Made by a program: the position numbers and the translations under genes. Positions 18,347 through 29,030 of a stretch of DNA of 64,000 bases are shown here, one piece after another. The DNA is from Ensifer adhaerens (GTDB lineage Bacteria > Pseudomonadota > Alphaproteobacteria > Rhizobiales > Rhizobiaceae): assembly GCF_002007205.1 (NCBI RefSeq), contig NZ_LAZS01000005.1, forward strand, positions 1,364,001 to 1,428,000, written 5' to 3'. The first letter of the stretch is position 1, and every line of letters starts with the position of its first letter. The notes under the pieces are model-generated. The model saw only the letters and a list, made by a program, of their open reading frames with translations, searched no databases and was not told where the DNA came from.

Positions 18347-18916
18347 TTATTCTTCGGAAGCAGCGCCGGAGGCGGCACGGCGAGCCTGGAGCGTGGCGTA
18401 CTTCATGCCGCGCTGAGCTGCGATGTCCTTCGGGTGCATCTGGTTCTTGAGGGCGTCGAAGGTTGCGCGAACCATGTTGTAGGGGTTCGACGAACCGGTC
18501 GACTTGGCAACGACGTCATGAACGCCGAGCGTTTCGAAGACGGCGCGCATCGGGCCACCGGCGATGATACCGGTACCGGCCTTGGCCGAGCGCAGCAGCA
18601 CCTTGCCGGCGCCGTGACGGCCATGGACGTCGTGATGCAGGGTACGACCACCACGCAGCGGGACGAAAATGAGGTCGCGCTTGGCAGCTTCAGTCGCCTT
18701 GCGGATGGCTTCCGGCACTTCGCGTGCCTTGCCATGACCGAAGCCGACGCGGCCCTTCTGGTCGCCAACGACGACGAGAGCGGCGAAACCGAAACGACGA
18801 CCGCCCTTCACCACCTTGGCGACGCGGTTGATTGCTACGAGCTTATCGACGAATTCGCTGTCGCGCTCTTCGCGGTTCTGGCGATCTTCGCGAGAACCCT
18901 TTCTTTCCTGTGCCAT
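18347..18916 (-). CDS. rpsE: 30S ribosomal protein S5
   Basis: The 189-aa protein has the S5 double-stranded-RNA-binding fold with [21 protein letters not shown] and [12 protein letters not shown], and the C-terminal domain with [19 protein letters not shown]5 takes part in decoding fidelity and mRNA unwinding. The last 15 residues form an alanine-rich tail. It lies 128 nt downstream of rplR, a gap holding two hairpins. Confidence 0.97.
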   Translation of the reverse strand: MAQERKGSREDRQNREERDSEFVDKLVAINRVAKVVKGGRRFGFAALVVVGDQKGRVGFGHGKAREVPEAIRKATEAAKRDLIFVPLRGGRTLHHDVHGRHGAGKVLLRSAKAGTGIIAGGPMRAVFETLGVHDVVAKSTGSSNPYNMVRATFDALKNQMHPKDIAAQRGMKYATLQARRAASGAASEE

Positions 18917-18960
18917 TGTCCTTTTCCTTTTTCTTTTCCGGGTGCAATCGGCAGATTGAC

Positions 18961-19038
18961 AAAAGTCGCCCCCGTCCGATGGATCGGATGCGACCGGAAA
19001 CCTATGAGAGTGCCAGGCGGGCGCAAAGCCCGCCTGGC
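18961..19038 (-). other. Two stem-loops between rplR and rpsE
   Basis: A perfect 11-bp hairpin GCCAGGCGGGC/GCCCGCCTGGC (19012-19038) follows the rplR stop. A second stem, GTCGC/GCGAC enclosing TCCGAT/ATCGGA (18965-18994), is followed on the minus strand by TTTT. The pair resembles a processing or attenuation site inside the spc operon. No functional evidence beyond structure. Confidence 0.5.
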
Positions 19039-19044
19039 GACCGA

Positions 19045-19407
19045 TCAGAAGTTCAGACCACCTTCACGGGCGGCATCGGCCAAAGCCTTGATGCGGCCGT
19101 GATAGATGAAGGCGCCACGATCAAAGACAACGTCCTTGACGCCAGCCTTTGCGGCACGCTCAGCGATGAGCTTGCCGACGGCAGCCGCAGCTGCCGTGTC
19201 AGCGCCCGTCTTCAACGACGAACGCAGATCGGTATCGAGCGTGGAGGCAGACGCAAGCGTCTTGCCGGCAACGTCATCGATAACCTGTACGTAGATGTTC
19301 TTCGACGAGCGATGAACCGACAGGCGCGGACGGCCATTGGCGACCGCCTTGATTTGACGGCGCACGCGGTTGGCGCGACGCACAAGAGTATCTTTCCTGC
19401 TAGCCAT
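19045..19407 (-). CDS. rplR: 50S ribosomal protein L18
   Basis: The 120-aa protein has the basic N-terminus and [21 protein letters not shown] motif of L18, and ends in [22 protein letters not shown], the usual C-terminus. L18 binds 5S rRNA together with L5. Gap to rplF is 12 nt. Confidence 0.97.
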   Translation of the reverse strand: MASRKDTLVRRANRVRRQIKAVANGRPRLSVHRSSKNIYVQVIDDVAGKTLASASTLDTDLRSSLKTGADTAAAAAVGKLIAERAAKAGVKDVVFDRGAFIYHGRIKALADAAREGGLNF

Positions 19408-19419
19408 TTCGCGTGTTCC

Positions 19420-19953
19420 TTACTTCTTCTTGCCTTCTTTGCGGACAATCCGCTCTTCGGCATACTTGACGCCCTTGCCCTTGTAGGGCTCGGGGCCGCG
19501 GTATTCGCGGATTTCCGCGGCAACCTGGCCGACCTGCTGCTTGTTGATGCCGGACACGATGATTTCGGTCGGCTTCGGAACAGCAATAGTGATGCCTTCC
19601 GGCGTCTGGTAGACGACGTCGTGGCTGAAGCCGAGCGCCAGCTGCAGGTTCTTGCCCTGCAGCGACGCACGATAACCAACGCCGTTGATTTCGAGCTTGC
19701 GCTCGTAACCGTCCTTGACGCCCTTGAAGATGTTCTCGATCATCGTGCGGGACATGCCCCACTTCGAACGAGCATCCTTGCTCTGGCTGAGCGGCTGTAC
19801 AACAACCGCATTTTCTTCGAGCTTTACCGATACTTCGTCGTTTGCAACAAAGAACAGTTCGCCCTTCGGGCCCTTCGCCGTTACCTTCTGGCCATCAACG
19901 CTTGCCGTGACGCCTGCCGGAACCTGAACGGGCTTTTTACCGATACGAGACAT
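19420..19953 (-). CDS. rplF: 50S ribosomal protein L6
   Basis: The 177-aa protein starts [15 protein letters not shown], the standard L6 N-terminus, and carries the second-domain motif [18 protein letters not shown] near the C-terminus. L6 contacts the sarcin-ricin loop region where EF-G and EF-Tu bind. It follows rpsH by 46 nt. Confidence 0.97.
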   Translation of the reverse strand: MSRIGKKPVQVPAGVTASVDGQKVTAKGPKGELFFVANDEVSVKLEENAVVVQPLSQSKDARSKWGMSRTMIENIFKGVKDGYERKLEINGVGYRASLQGKNLQLALGFSHDVVYQTPEGITIAVPKPTEIIVSGINKQQVGQVAAEIREYRGPEPYKGKGVKYAEERIVRKEGKKK

Positions 19954-19999
19954 TTTTATACCTGTCTGTTCGCTATGGAGAACTTGCTACCGTCTTCGA

Positions 20000-20398
20000 T
20001 TAGAAGACGGAGCAAAGGATCTCGCCACCAACATTCTGTTCGCGTGCCTGATGATCGGCCATCACACCCTTCGGGGTCGAAAGGATGGTGATGCCGAGGC
20101 CGTTCGCGACCTGCGGAATGGACTTAACCGAGACATAAACTCGGCGGCCCGGCTTGGAGACGCGTCCGATCTCACGGATCACGGAAGCGCCTTCGTAGTA
20201 CTTCAGCTCGATGTTCAGCTCGGCCTTGCCGTTGCCGAATACGACTTCAGAGTATCCACGGATGTAGCCTTCAGCCTGAAGAACATCCAGAACACGTGCG
20301 CGGAGCTTCGAAGCCGGCGTGGAAACGCTCGACTTGCGGCGAGCCGCACCGTTACGGATACGGGTGAGCATATCGCCCAGCGGATCAGTCATTGCCAT
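20000..20398 (-). CDS. rpsH: 30S ribosomal protein S8
   Basis: The 132-aa protein begins [17 protein letters not shown] and ends near [25 protein letters not shown], both S8 signatures. S8 binds 16S rRNA helix 21. In enterobacteria S8 represses the spc operon by binding a mimic of that site near the L5 start; whether this occurs here is unknown. Confidence 0.97.
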   Translation of the reverse strand: MAMTDPLGDMLTRIRNGAARRKSSVSTPASKLRARVLDVLQAEGYIRGYSEVVFGNGKAELNIELKYYEGASVIREIGRVSKPGRRVYVSVKSIPQVANGLGITILSTPKGVMADHQAREQNVGGEILCSVF

Positions 20399-20410
20399 GT
20401 GCCCGTCTCC

Positions 20411-20716
20411 TTACCAGCTCGACTTGACGATGCCCGGCACCTTGCCGAGATTGCCCAGTTCGCGAAGCGCAATACGCGACATACGAAGTTTACGATAGAA
20501 GGCGCGCGGACGGCCGGTAACTTCGCAACGGTTGCGGATGCGGGTCTTGGATCCATCGCGCGGCAGGCCTGCCAGCTTGATGGTTGCCTTGAACCGCTCT
20601 TCAATCGGCAGAGACTGGTTCATGATGGTCGCCTTCAGAGCGGCACGCTTTGCAGCCTGCGAGGCAACCAGTTTGCGGCGGCGCTTGTTCTTTTCAACTG
20701 CGCTCGTTTTCGCCAT
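20411..20716 (-). CDS. rpsN: 30S ribosomal protein S14 (zinc-independent long form)
   Basis: The 101-aa protein contains [21 protein letters not shown], the S14 core. Only one cysteine remains from the four-cysteine zinc ribbon, so this is the long, zinc-independent type. No zinc-dependent paralogue is seen in the window. It lies between rplE and rpsH. Confidence 0.96.
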   Translation of the reverse strand: MAKTSAVEKNKRRRKLVASQAAKRAALKATIMNQSLPIEERFKATIKLAGLPRDGSKTRIRNRCEVTGRPRAFYRKLRMSRIALRELGNLGKVPGIVKSSW

Positions 20717-20750
20717 TACAGTTATCCTTCTTTACGCTTGTCGTTACGGA

Positions 20751-21308
20751 TTACTGACGGAACGGGAAGTTGAACTCTGTGAGCAGAGCGCGAGCTTCGT
20801 CGTCGTTGGTAGCCGTCGTGCAAACGATGATGTCCATGCCCCACATCTGATCAACCTTGTCGTAGTTGATCTCAGGGAACACAATGTGTTCCTTGACGCC
20901 CATGGCGAAGTTGCCACGTCCGTCAAAGGACTTCGGGTTGAGGCCACGGAAGTCGCGAACGCGCGGAAGAGCGATGTTCACGAGACGATCGAGGAACTCA
21001 AACATCCGAACGCCGCGCAGGGTAACCTTGGCACCAATCGGCATGCCTTCGCGAAGCTTGAAGCCTGCGATGGAGTTGCGAGCGCGGGTGATTACCGGCT
21101 TCTGGCCAGCAATCGCAGCGAGGTCGGCAGCGGCAACGGACGGCTTCTTGCTGTCGCCCGTCGATTCGCCAACACCCATGTTGATCACGATCTTGTCGAG
21201 GCGCGGGATCTGCATCTCGTTGGCGTAGGAGAACTTCTCCTGCATCGCCGCACGAATACGCTCGACATATTCCTTCTTGAGCCGGGGCTCATAAGCGGAC
21301 TTAGCCAT
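20751..21308 (-). CDS. rplE: 50S ribosomal protein L5
   Basis: The 185-aa protein contains [16 protein letters not shown] and the late motif [17 protein letters not shown], both typical of L5, which anchors 5S rRNA in the central protuberance. Its start overlaps the end of rplX by 8 nt, suggesting coupled translation. Confidence 0.97.
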   Translation of the reverse strand: MAKSAYEPRLKKEYVERIRAAMQEKFSYANEMQIPRLDKIVINMGVGESTGDSKKPSVAAADLAAIAGQKPVITRARNSIAGFKLREGMPIGAKVTLRGVRMFEFLDRLVNIALPRVRDFRGLNPKSFDGRGNFAMGVKEHIVFPEINYDKVDQMWGMDIIVCTTATNDDEARALLTEFNFPFRQ

Positions 21309-21612
21309 CGATCACTACTCCCGAACGCTTGGCCACGCGGACCTTCTTGTCACCGTCGATCTTGAAGCCGACGCGGGTCGGCTTGCCGTCCTTCGGATCG
21401 GCAATCGCGATGTTCGAAAGATGGATCGAGGCTTCCTTGTTGATGATGCCGGCTTCCTGGCTCTGGGTCTGGCGCTGGTGACGCTTCACCATGTTGACGC
21501 CACGCACAACAGCCCGGTCTTCCTTCGGCATGACCTGGACGACTTCGCCGGTACGACCCTTGTCCTTACCGGTGAGAACGACGACTTTGTCGCCTTTGCG
21601 AATCTTTTGCAT
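21301..21612 (-). CDS. rplX: 50S ribosomal protein L24
   Basis: The 103-aa protein begins [22 protein letters not shown], the KOW motif of L24, an assembly-initiator protein at the 5' end of 23S rRNA. It is 14 nt from rplN and overlaps rplE by 8 nt. Confidence 0.97.
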   Translation of the reverse strand: MQKIRKGDKVVVLTGKDKGRTGEVVQVMPKEDRAVVRGVNMVKRHQRQTQSQEAGIINKEASIHLSNIAIADPKDGKPTRVGFKIDGDKKVRVAKRSGVVIDG

Positions 21613-21626
21613 CTCTCAACGCTCCC

Positions 21627-21995
21627 TTAAAGTACTTCTGGAGCCAGCGAGATGATCTTCATGTGGTTCTTGGCGCGAAGTTCGCGCGGAACCGGTCCGA
21701 AGATACGGGTGCCGATCGGCTCTTTCTTGTTATCGATAAGAACGGCTGCGTTGGTGTCAAAGCGGATGACAGAGCCATCCGGACGGCGGATGTCCTTCGC
21801 AGTGCGAACGACAACAGCCTTCATGACATCACCCTTCTTTACGCGGCCGCGCGGAATGGCTTCCTTGATCGAAACGACAATGATGTCGCCGACCGACGCA
21901 TACTTGCGCTTGGAGCCGCCCAGCACCTTGATGCACATGACACGACGTGCGCCGGAATTATCCGCCACGTCGAGGTTTGTTTGCATCTGAATCAT
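21627..21995 (-). CDS. rplN: 50S ribosomal protein L14
   Basis: The 122-aa protein starts [19 protein letters not shown] and contains [21 protein letters not shown], hallmarks of L14, which forms an intersubunit bridge. The 178-nt gap to rpsQ upstream contains a terminator-like stem-loop. Confidence 0.97.
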   Translation of the reverse strand: MIQMQTNLDVADNSGARRVMCIKVLGGSKRKYASVGDIIVVSIKEAIPRGRVKKGDVMKAVVVRTAKDIRRPDGSVIRFDTNAAVLIDNKKEPIGTRIFGPVPRELRAKNHMKIISLAPEVL

Positions 21996-22069
21996 GTCAG
22001 GTCGCCTTCTTGTTGTTACCAGGCCGGTTGGGTCGAAACCCCCTCGCCCGGCTTATAGTGCTCATCTCA

Positions 22070-22099
22070 AAGCAAAAGAACGCCCGGAATCGAGCGTCC
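22070..22099 (-). terminator. Terminator-like stem-loop between rpsQ and rplN
   Basis: On the minus strand GGACGCTCG pairs with CGGGCGTTC over 9 bp using two G-U type pairs around ATTC, followed by TTTTGCTTTG. The wobble pairs form only in the minus-strand RNA. It marks a possible attenuation point between the S10 and spc operons. Confidence 0.6.
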
Positions 22100-22173
22100 T
22101 CCTGCTTTAATTGCGTGCTTCATACAGGTATTTGCCCAAGACGCAAGGGTCTTCAGGGCAAAACCTGCAGAAA

Positions 22174-22410
22174 TCAAGCGTGGGCGGCGACTACCGTCCA
22201 GCGCTTATCCTTCGAGATCGGCGCGCATTCCTCGATGGAAACGACGTCACCAACCTTGTACTGGTTGTTTTCGTCGTGCGCCTTGTACTTCTTCGAGCGA
22301 CGGACGGTCTTCTGGAGGATCGGGTGCGCAAAGCGGCGCTCGACCCGTACGACGACGGTCTTGTCGTTCTTGTCGCTGACAACAGTGCCCTGCAGAATGC
22401 GTTTCGGCAT
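22174..22410 (-). CDS. rpsQ: 30S ribosomal protein S17
   Basis: The 78-aa protein starts [21 protein letters not shown] and contains [21 protein letters not shown], typical of S17, an early 16S-binding OB-fold protein. It is the last gene of the classical S10 operon, 12 nt after rpmC. Confidence 0.97.
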   Translation of the reverse strand: MPKRILQGTVVSDKNDKTVVVRVERRFAHPILQKTVRRSKKYKAHDENNQYKVGDVVSIEECAPISKDKRWTVVAAHA

Positions 22411-22422
22411 ATTTTCTGGTCC

Positions 22423-22623
22423 TTAGGCCTTGGCTTCTGCCGCCTTCTGGCGGGCAATGGTTTTGACGCGTGCGATGTCCTTGCGGACCTCGTTGATACG
22501 CGAAGACTTCTCGAGCTGGCCGGTTGCCTTCTGGAAGCGCAGGTTGAACTGCTCCTTCTTCAGCTTGGCAAGCTCTTCGTTGAGTTGATCGGCGCTCAGG
22601 GCGCGAACATCTACGGCTTTCAT
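22423..22623 (-). CDS. rpmC: 50S ribosomal protein L29
   Basis: The 66-aa helical-hairpin protein contains [20 protein letters not shown] and [15 protein letters not shown], the L29 signature. L29 lies beside the polypeptide exit tunnel, near the docking site for trigger factor and SRP. Confidence 0.97.
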   Translation of the reverse strand: MKAVDVRALSADQLNEELAKLKKEQFNLRFQKATGQLEKSSRINEVRKDIARVKTIARQKAAEAKA

Positions 22624-22634
22624 GAGTTCACTCC

Positions 22635-23048
22635 TTACTCTGCGATACGCTGCACGAAGCGCGTCTTGACAGAGAGCTTGGCAGCGCCAAGACGAAGTGC
22701 CTCACGGGCAAGTTCTTCGCTGACACCATCGATCTCAAACATCATTCGGCCGGGCTTGACCTTGCATGCCCAGTATTCGACCGAACCCTTACCCTTACCC
22801 ATGCGGACTTCCGTCGGCTTGGCGGTGACCGGAACGTCGGGGAACACGCGGATCCAGACGCGGCCGGCGCGCTTCATGTGACGCGTGATCGCGCGGCGGG
22901 CCGCTTCGATCTCGCGCGCATTCACGCGGTTGGGTTCCTGAGCCTTAAGGCCGAATTCGCCGAAAGCGAGATCAGATCCGCCCTTGGCTACGCCCTTGAT
23001 GCGGCCCTTGAACTGCTTGCGATACTTCGTACGCTTTGGCTGCAACAT
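22635..23048 (-). CDS. rplP: 50S ribosomal protein L16
   Basis: The 137-aa protein starts [16 protein letters not shown] and contains [20 protein letters not shown], diagnostic of L16, which binds near the A-site and helps position aminoacyl-tRNA. Gap to rpsC is 38 nt. Confidence 0.97.
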   Translation of the reverse strand: MLQPKRTKYRKQFKGRIKGVAKGGSDLAFGEFGLKAQEPNRVNAREIEAARRAITRHMKRAGRVWIRVFPDVPVTAKPTEVRMGKGKGSVEYWACKVKPGRMMFEIDGVSEELAREALRLGAAKLSVKTRFVQRIAE

Positions 23049-23086
23049 TTTTTTACTTCTCCGATATTGGCTGCCAAACGCGAATG

Positions 23087-23821
23087 TTACGCGTTTTCAC
23101 GACGGCGGTCACGATCGCCACGGTCGCGATCACGGCCTGCCGGGCCCTGGTTGTCACTTTCGATCGCGCGACGCTCGGAAGCCATCGGATCGTGTTCAAG
23201 GATTTCGCCCTTGAAGATCCAGACCTTGATGCCGCAGATACCGAAAGCGGTTTCCGCTTCAGCCGTGCCGTAGTCGATGTCCGCACGCAGGGTGTGCAGC
23301 GGAACGCGACCTTCGCGGTACCATTCGGTACGAGCGATTTCGGCGCCACCGAGGCGACCGGCGCAGGTGATCTTGATGCCTTCGGCGCCAAGACGCATGG
23401 CCGACTGAACAGCGCGCTTCATCGCACGGCGGAAAGCCACGCGGCGCTCGAGCTGCTGGGCGATCGACTGGGCGACGAGGGTCGCGTCGACTTCCGGCTT
23501 GCGCACTTCAACGATGTTGAGGTGCGTTTCGGAGCTGGTCATCTCGGAAAGCTTCTTGCGCAGCTTTTCGATGTCAGCGCCCTTCTTGCCGATGATCAGA
23601 CCCGGGCGAGCCGAGTGGATCGTGACGCGGCACTTCTTGTGCGGACGCTCGATGACCACCTTGGCGATGCCGGCAGCCTTCAGTTCTTCCATCAGGTAAG
23701 CGCGGATCTTCAGGTCTTCGTGAAGAAGCTGGCCGTATTCGGCGTTGTCCGCGAACCAGCGGCTATCCCAGGTCCGGTTGATACCGAGACGGAAGCCGAT
23801 TGGATTAATCTTCTGACCCAT
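23087..23821 (-). CDS. rpsC: 30S ribosomal protein S3
   Basis: The 244-aa protein starts [14 protein letters not shown] and carries the KH-domain motif [17 protein letters not shown]. The C-terminal tail is rich in Arg, Asp and Gly ([15 protein letters not shown]), longer than in enterobacteria. S3 lies at the mRNA entry site. Its ATG overlaps the rplV stop by one base (TAATG). Confidence 0.97.
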   Translation of the reverse strand: MGQKINPIGFRLGINRTWDSRWFADNAEYGQLLHEDLKIRAYLMEELKAAGIAKVVIERPHKKCRVTIHSARPGLIIGKKGADIEKLRKKLSEMTSSETHLNIVEVRKPEVDATLVAQSIAQQLERRVAFRRAMKRAVQSAMRLGAEGIKITCAGRLGGAEIARTEWYREGRVPLHTLRADIDYGTAEAETAFGICGIKVWIFKGEILEHDPMASERRAIESDNQGPAGRDRDRGDRDRRRENA

Positions 23822-24210
23822 TATGCGGCCTCCCCTTTGGCTTCCACTTCACGAACGACGATCGTCAAGTGCGAGAACGGCTTTTCGACACGCGATGCAC
23901 GGCCGCGACCACGAGCGTGGAAGCGCTTCATGACAATCGACTTGCCCACGTAAGCTTCTGCAACGACGAGCGAATCGACGTCGAGATCGTGGTTGTTCTC
24001 TGCGTTTGCGATGGCAGATTCAAGGGTCTTCTTGACCGTCTCTGCGATGCGCTTGCGGGAGAATTGCAGATCGGCCAGAGCGCGATCGACCTTCTTGCCG
24101 CGGATCATCGCGGCAACCAGGTTGAGCTTCTGGGGGCTGACGCGGATCGTGCGCGCAACTGCCTGCGCCTCATTATCCTTCAGCCGGCGTTCGGCTTTTG
24201 CCTTGCCCAT
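23821..24210 (-). CDS. rplV: 50S ribosomal protein L22
   Basis: The 129-aa protein contains [22 protein letters not shown] and the beta-hairpin region [21 protein letters not shown], which reaches into the exit tunnel and is a known macrolide-resistance site. No deletion in the loop is apparent. It starts 2 nt from the rpsS stop. Confidence 0.97.
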   Translation of the reverse strand: MGKAKAERRLKDNEAQAVARTIRVSPQKLNLVAAMIRGKKVDRALADLQFSRKRIAETVKKTLESAIANAENNHDLDVDSLVVAEAYVGKSIVMKRFHARGRGRASRVEKPFSHLTIVVREVEAKGEAA

Positions 24211-24212
24211 TG

Positions 24213-24491
24213 TTACTTCCTCTTTGCCTTCTTGTCCGCACCGTGACCGTAGTAGGTCCGGGTCGGAGAGAATTCGCCAAACTTGTGACCGACCATGTCT
24301 TCATTGACGCTGACCGGAACGTGCTTGCTGCCGTTGTAGACGCCGAAGGTAAGGCCGACAAACTGCGGAAGGATCGTGGAGCGGCGGCTCCAAATCTTGA
24401 TCACTTCGTTACGACCGCCTTCGCGGACCTTCTCAGCCTTCTTGAGAAGATAACCGTCAACGAACGGACCTTTCCATACTGAACGAGTCAT
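24213..24491 (-). CDS. rpsS: 30S ribosomal protein S19
   Basis: The 92-aa protein begins [20 protein letters not shown] and has [21 protein letters not shown], both S19 signatures. S19 lies in the small-subunit head and pairs with S13. It is 15 nt downstream of rplB. Confidence 0.97.
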   Translation of the reverse strand: MTRSVWKGPFVDGYLLKKAEKVREGGRNEVIKIWSRRSTILPQFVGLTFGVYNGSKHVPVSVNEDMVGHKFGEFSPTRTYYGHGADKKAKRK

Positions 24492-24506
24492 TCGAGACTT
24501 CCTCTC

Positions 24507-25343
24507 TTACTTCTTCTTCTGGTGGCGCGAGCGCATGATGAACTTGTCGGTCGACTTGTTCGAGCGCGTACGCTTACCCTTCGTGGGCTTGCCCCACGGG
24601 GTAACCGGGTGACGACCACCCGAGGTACGGCCTTCACCACCGCCGTGCGGGTGGTCAACCGGGTTCATGACGACGCCGCGAACGTGCGGCTTCTTGCCGC
24701 GCCAACGCGAACGACCAGCCTTGCCATCATTGATGTTGCCGTGGTCGGGGTTCGATACGGCGCCGATCGAGGCGAGGCAGGAACCGTGTACCAGGCGCTG
24801 TTCGCCAGAGTTCAGGCGAAGGATCGCCATGCCCTGGTCGCGGCCGACGAGCTGTGCGTAGGTACCGGCGGAGCGGGCCATCTGGCCGCCCTTGCCCGGC
24901 TTCATTTCCACGTTGTGGATGATGGAGCCGACCGGGATGTACTGCAGCGGCATCGTGTTGCCGGGCTTCACGTCAACGGCCTTCTCGGAAGCGATGACCT
25001 TGTCGCCGGCAGCGAGGCGCTGCGGAGCGAGGATGTAGGCCTTTTCGCCGTCGGCGTAGTTGACGAGCGCGATGAACGCGGTGCGGTTCGGGTCGTATTC
25101 CAGACGCTCGACCGTGCCTTCAACGTCGAACTTGCGACGCTTGAAGTCCACCAGACGATAGGTGCGCTTGTGACCGCCGCCCTGGAAGCGAACGGTGATG
25201 CGACCGAGGTTGTTGCGACCGCCCTTGGAGGACAGGCCTTCGGTCAGCGCCTTTACCGGCTTGCCCTTGTAGAGGCCGGACCGGTCAACGATGACCAGCT
25301 GACGCTGGCTTGGGGTCGTCGGATTGAAATTTTTCAATGCCAT
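24507..25343 (-). CDS. rplB: 50S ribosomal protein L2
   Basis: The 278-aa protein contains [20 protein letters not shown] and the C-terminal [21 protein letters not shown] with the histidine long implicated in peptidyl-transferase function. Full length for L2. It lies between rplW and rpsS. Confidence 0.98.
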   Translation of the reverse strand: MALKNFNPTTPSQRQLVIVDRSGLYKGKPVKALTEGLSSKGGRNNLGRITVRFQGGGHKRTYRLVDFKRRKFDVEGTVERLEYDPNRTAFIALVNYADGEKAYILAPQRLAAGDKVIASEKAVDVKPGNTMPLQYIPVGSIIHNVEMKPGKGGQMARSAGTYAQLVGRDQGMAILRLNSGEQRLVHGSCLASIGAVSNPDHGNINDGKAGRSRWRGKKPHVRGVVMNPVDHPHGGGEGRTSGGRHPVTPWGKPTKGKRTRSNKSTDKFIMRSRHQKKK

Positions 25344-25386
25344 TTTCTTGTTCCCTTTTGGGTTTTTACCCTAATGGGCCTATCCG

Positions 25387-25680
25387 TTAGAGACCGGTGG
25401 AGACGTCGATGGACTGACCGTCGGCGAGCGTGATGACCGCCTTCTTCACGTCCTTCTGCTTTCCGGCAAAACCGCGGAAACGCTTCGTCTTGCCCTTGCG
25501 GACCAGCGTGTTCACGGCCGTAACCTTGACGCCGAACAGAGCTTCGACAGCAGCCTTGATCTCAGGCTTCGAAGCGTCCTTGGCGACGTTGAAGACGACC
25601 TGGTTCTGTTCGGAAACCAGCGTCGACTTTTCAGTGATCGAGGGAGACACGATCACGTCGTAGTGGCGAAGATCCGTCAT
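25387..25680 (-). CDS. rplW: 50S ribosomal protein L23
   Basis: The 97-aa protein contains [19 protein letters not shown] and [21 protein letters not shown], typical of L23, the main docking protein for chaperones at the exit tunnel. Its start overlaps rplD by 4 nt. Confidence 0.97.
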   Translation of the reverse strand: MTDLRHYDVIVSPSITEKSTLVSEQNQVVFNVAKDASKPEIKAAVEALFGVKVTAVNTLVRKGKTKRFRGFAGKQKDVKKAVITLADGQSIDVSTGL

Positions 25681-26297
25681 TTGAACCGCTCCTCCAGAGC
25701 TTCCACGGCAGCCTTGGAAAGCACGAGCTTGCCACGGCGCAGAATGTCGTAAACGTTGATGCCCTGAACCGGCAGAACGTCCACATTCGGGATGTTCTGG
25801 GCTGCGAGCTTGAAGTTGTTCTCGATCTCGGCGCCGCCGATGATGAGAGCGTTGGTGAGGCCGAGCGAGGCGAATACGCCGGCGAGAGCCTTGGTCTTGG
25901 CTTCCTTGGCAACGAGATCGTCGATGACGATGATCTCTTCAGCCTTCAGCTTGGCCGAGAGCGCATGGCGCAGGCCGAGAGCGCGAACCTTCTTCGGCAG
26001 GTCATGGGCGTGGCTGCGAACAACCGGGCCATGGGCCTTGCCACCGCCACGGAACTGCGGAGCACGAGCGGAGTGGTGGCGGGCGCGGCCCGTACCCTTC
26101 TGCTTGTACATCTTGGCGCCGGTGCGGGAAACTTCAGCGCGGCCCTTGGCCTTGTGCGTGCCCTGCTGCTTCTTGGCGAGCTGCCAGCGAACGACGCGGG
26201 CAATGATGTCTTCACGGGGTTCGAGGCCGAAAATGGCGTCAGAAAGGGAAACCTTTCCCGCGTCCTTGCCCTCGAGGGTTTTGACGTTGAGATCCAT
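25677..26297 (-). CDS. rplD: 50S ribosomal protein L4
   Basis: The 206-aa protein carries the tunnel-loop motif [21 protein letters not shown] and [22 protein letters not shown]4 lines the exit tunnel; in gamma-proteobacteria it also represses its operon through the S10 leader. Whether the structured leader here has the same role is unknown. Confidence 0.97.
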   Translation of the reverse strand: MDLNVKTLEGKDAGKVSLSDAIFGLEPREDIIARVVRWQLAKKQQGTHKAKGRAEVSRTGAKMYKQKGTGRARHHSARAPQFRGGGKAHGPVVRSHAHDLPKKVRALGLRHALSAKLKAEEIIVIDDLVAKEAKTKALAGVFASLGLTNALIIGGAEIENNFKLAAQNIPNVDVLPVQGINVYDILRRGKLVLSKAAVEALEERFK

Positions 26298-26309
26298 TAT
26301 TCGGCTCCC

Positions 26310-26996
26310 TTACTTCGATGCTTCGGCGCGCACAGCGGCCGGACGCGGAGCGCCTTCCGGGGTGCCCGACTTGATGGCGTCACGAACGACGATCCAGGCA
26401 CCCTTGGAGCCGGGGACAGCGCCCTTGACCAGGATCAGACCGCGGTCTTCATCGGTCGATACGACTTCGAGGTTCTGAGTGGTAACGCGGGTCTGGCCCA
26501 TGTGGCCAGCCATGCGCTTGCCCTTCCAAACGCGGCCCGGATCCTGGTTGGAACCGGTAGAACCATGCGAACGGTGCGATACGGAAACGCCGTGCGTTGC
26601 ACGCAGACCGCCGAAGTTGTGGCGCTTGATGGCGCCGGCAAAGCCCTTACCGATCGTGGTACCGGTGACGTCGACGAGCTGACCGGCAACGAAATGGTTC
26701 GCCGTCAGTTCGAGACCGATGTCGATCAGGTTGTCCGCGGAAACGCGGAACTCGACGAGCTTCGCCTTCGGCTCGACGTTGGCCGCAGCAAAGTGGCCGC
26801 GCATCGCCTTCGGCGTGTTCTTGACCTTGGAGCGGCCAGCACCGAGCTGGACAGCTACGTAGCCGTTCTTTTCTTCCGTGCGCTGGGCTACCACCTGGCA
26901 GTTCTCCAGCTTCAAAACTGTAACCGGGATATGCTCACCGGCGTCGTTATAGACGCGGGTCATTCCCACTTTCTGTGCAATCACACCTGAACGCAT
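26310..26996 (-). CDS. rplC: 50S ribosomal protein L3
   Basis: The 228-aa protein begins [20 protein letters not shown], the L3 N-terminus. ATG 26996 has AGGAA about 7 nt upstream; the longer frame from 27041 is rejected. The tip motif [20 protein letters not shown], near the peptidyl-transferase centre, is present; its glutamine is the position methylated by PrmB in enterobacteria. The last 20 residues form an Ala-rich tail. Confidence 0.96.
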   Translation of the reverse strand: MRSGVIAQKVGMTRVYNDAGEHIPVTVLKLENCQVVAQRTEEKNGYVAVQLGAGRSKVKNTPKAMRGHFAAANVEPKAKLVEFRVSADNLIDIGLELTANHFVAGQLVDVTGTTIGKGFAGAIKRHNFGGLRATHGVSVSHRSHGSTGSNQDPGRVWKGKRMAGHMGQTRVTTQNLEVVSTDEDRGLILVKGAVPGSKGAWIVVRDAIKSGTPEGAPRPAAVRAEASK

Positions 26997-27059
26997 CGGT
27001 TCATTCCTCTTGAGAGTTAGTGACGGAGCGAGCCCCCTCACATCTCTGGTTTAAGGTTT

Positions 27060-27083
27060 CCTCGAGATCATCCGATCTTGAGG
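27060..27083. repeat. Inverted repeat between rpsJ and rplC
   Basis: CCTCGAGATC and GATCTTGAGG pair over 10 positions around ATCC, with one position that is G-T on the plus strand and C-A on the minus strand. It lies midway in the 139-nt gap between rpsJ and rplC. Role unknown. Confidence 0.35.
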
Positions 27084-27135
27084 TCGCCCGTTTTTGGAAG
27101 CCGTTGGACCGGGGTCCACGTACCTTCCTTGTTTA

Positions 27136-27444
27136 TTAAAGCTTGATTTCCACGTCGACGCCGGCGGCCAGGTCGAGCTTCATCAGCGCGTCAACGGTCT
27201 GCGGGGTCGGGTCTACGATATCGAGAAGGCGCTTGTGGGTGCGCATTTCGAACTGTTCACGGCTCTTCTTGTCGACGTGCGGCGAGCGGTTGACCGTAAA
27301 CTTTTCAATGCGCGTCGGCAGCGGTACGGGACCGCGCACGCTGGCACCGGTGCGTTTTGCAGTCGACACGATTTCGCGCGTCGAGGCGTCGAGGATCCGG
27401 TGATCAAACGCCTTGAGGCGGATGCGGATGTTCTGGCCGTTCAT
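27136..27444 (-). CDS. rpsJ: 30S ribosomal protein S10 / NusE
   Basis: The 102-aa protein contains [21 protein letters not shown] and [21 protein letters not shown], the S10 signature. Besides its ribosomal role S10 acts as NusE in transcription antitermination with NusB and NusG. It heads the S10 operon and is preceded by a 320-nt structured gap after tufA. Confidence 0.97.
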
Positions 27445-27764
27445 ACGACTTATCCTTGTTCGGGTTACTTGCGGTTTCCGTGGAAAAACACGCAGTGAAC
27501 TTCGTTTAATTTCGGCCAGTCCGCTAATTTTTCAAAGATCGGAGGGACAGGGTTTCCCCTGCCCCTTCCTATTTGAGCGGCCGTGGCCGGCCTGTCTTTT
27601 TGTGAGCGCACAACGTCGAAGCACCGTGCAAATCACGCGTGGGCGCCATTTGCACTATTTCGTCGTCTTCGGCAAGCCGTGCGACCAACTAAATCTTTAG
27701 GGGCGGGTATGTCCAAGGCGCATAGCACATGCCCCTTGTGTCTTCCCGCCCTCAGTCTCGTCGA
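27445..27764 (-). promoter_or_regulatory. Structured tufA-rpsJ intergenic region, candidate S10 operon leader
   Basis: No gene is seen in these 320 nt. Three stem-loops can be drawn. GGGCGGG/CCCGCCC encloses a second stem at 27701-27751. GTGCAAAT/ATTTGCAC lies at 27626-27655. A 10-bp stem capped by a GAAA tetraloop on the minus strand lies at 27543-27566, about 100 nt before the rpsJ start. The first may terminate tufA; the others could form an autoregulatory leader. No convincing promoter boxes were found. Confidence 0.5.
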
Positions 27765-28940
<1,176 letters not shown>

Positions 28941-29002
28941 TTCCGGCTCTCCGTTTTCTATCCCCTTACCGGGGAAAACTCTTAATCTCTGTCAGCGTGT
29001 GG

Positions 29003-29030
29003 GTATTCCGGTCACTTCTGACCGGAATAC
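29003..29030 (-). terminator. Perfect hairpin containing the fusA stop codon
   Basis: GTATTCCGGTCA pairs with TGACCGGAATAC over 12 bp around a GAAG loop on the minus strand. The TGA stop of fusA (29012-29014) lies in the 3' half of the structure, and the last codons are in the 5' arm. No U-tract follows. It may affect termination, mRNA processing or translation of the fusA-tufA junction. Confidence 0.5.
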
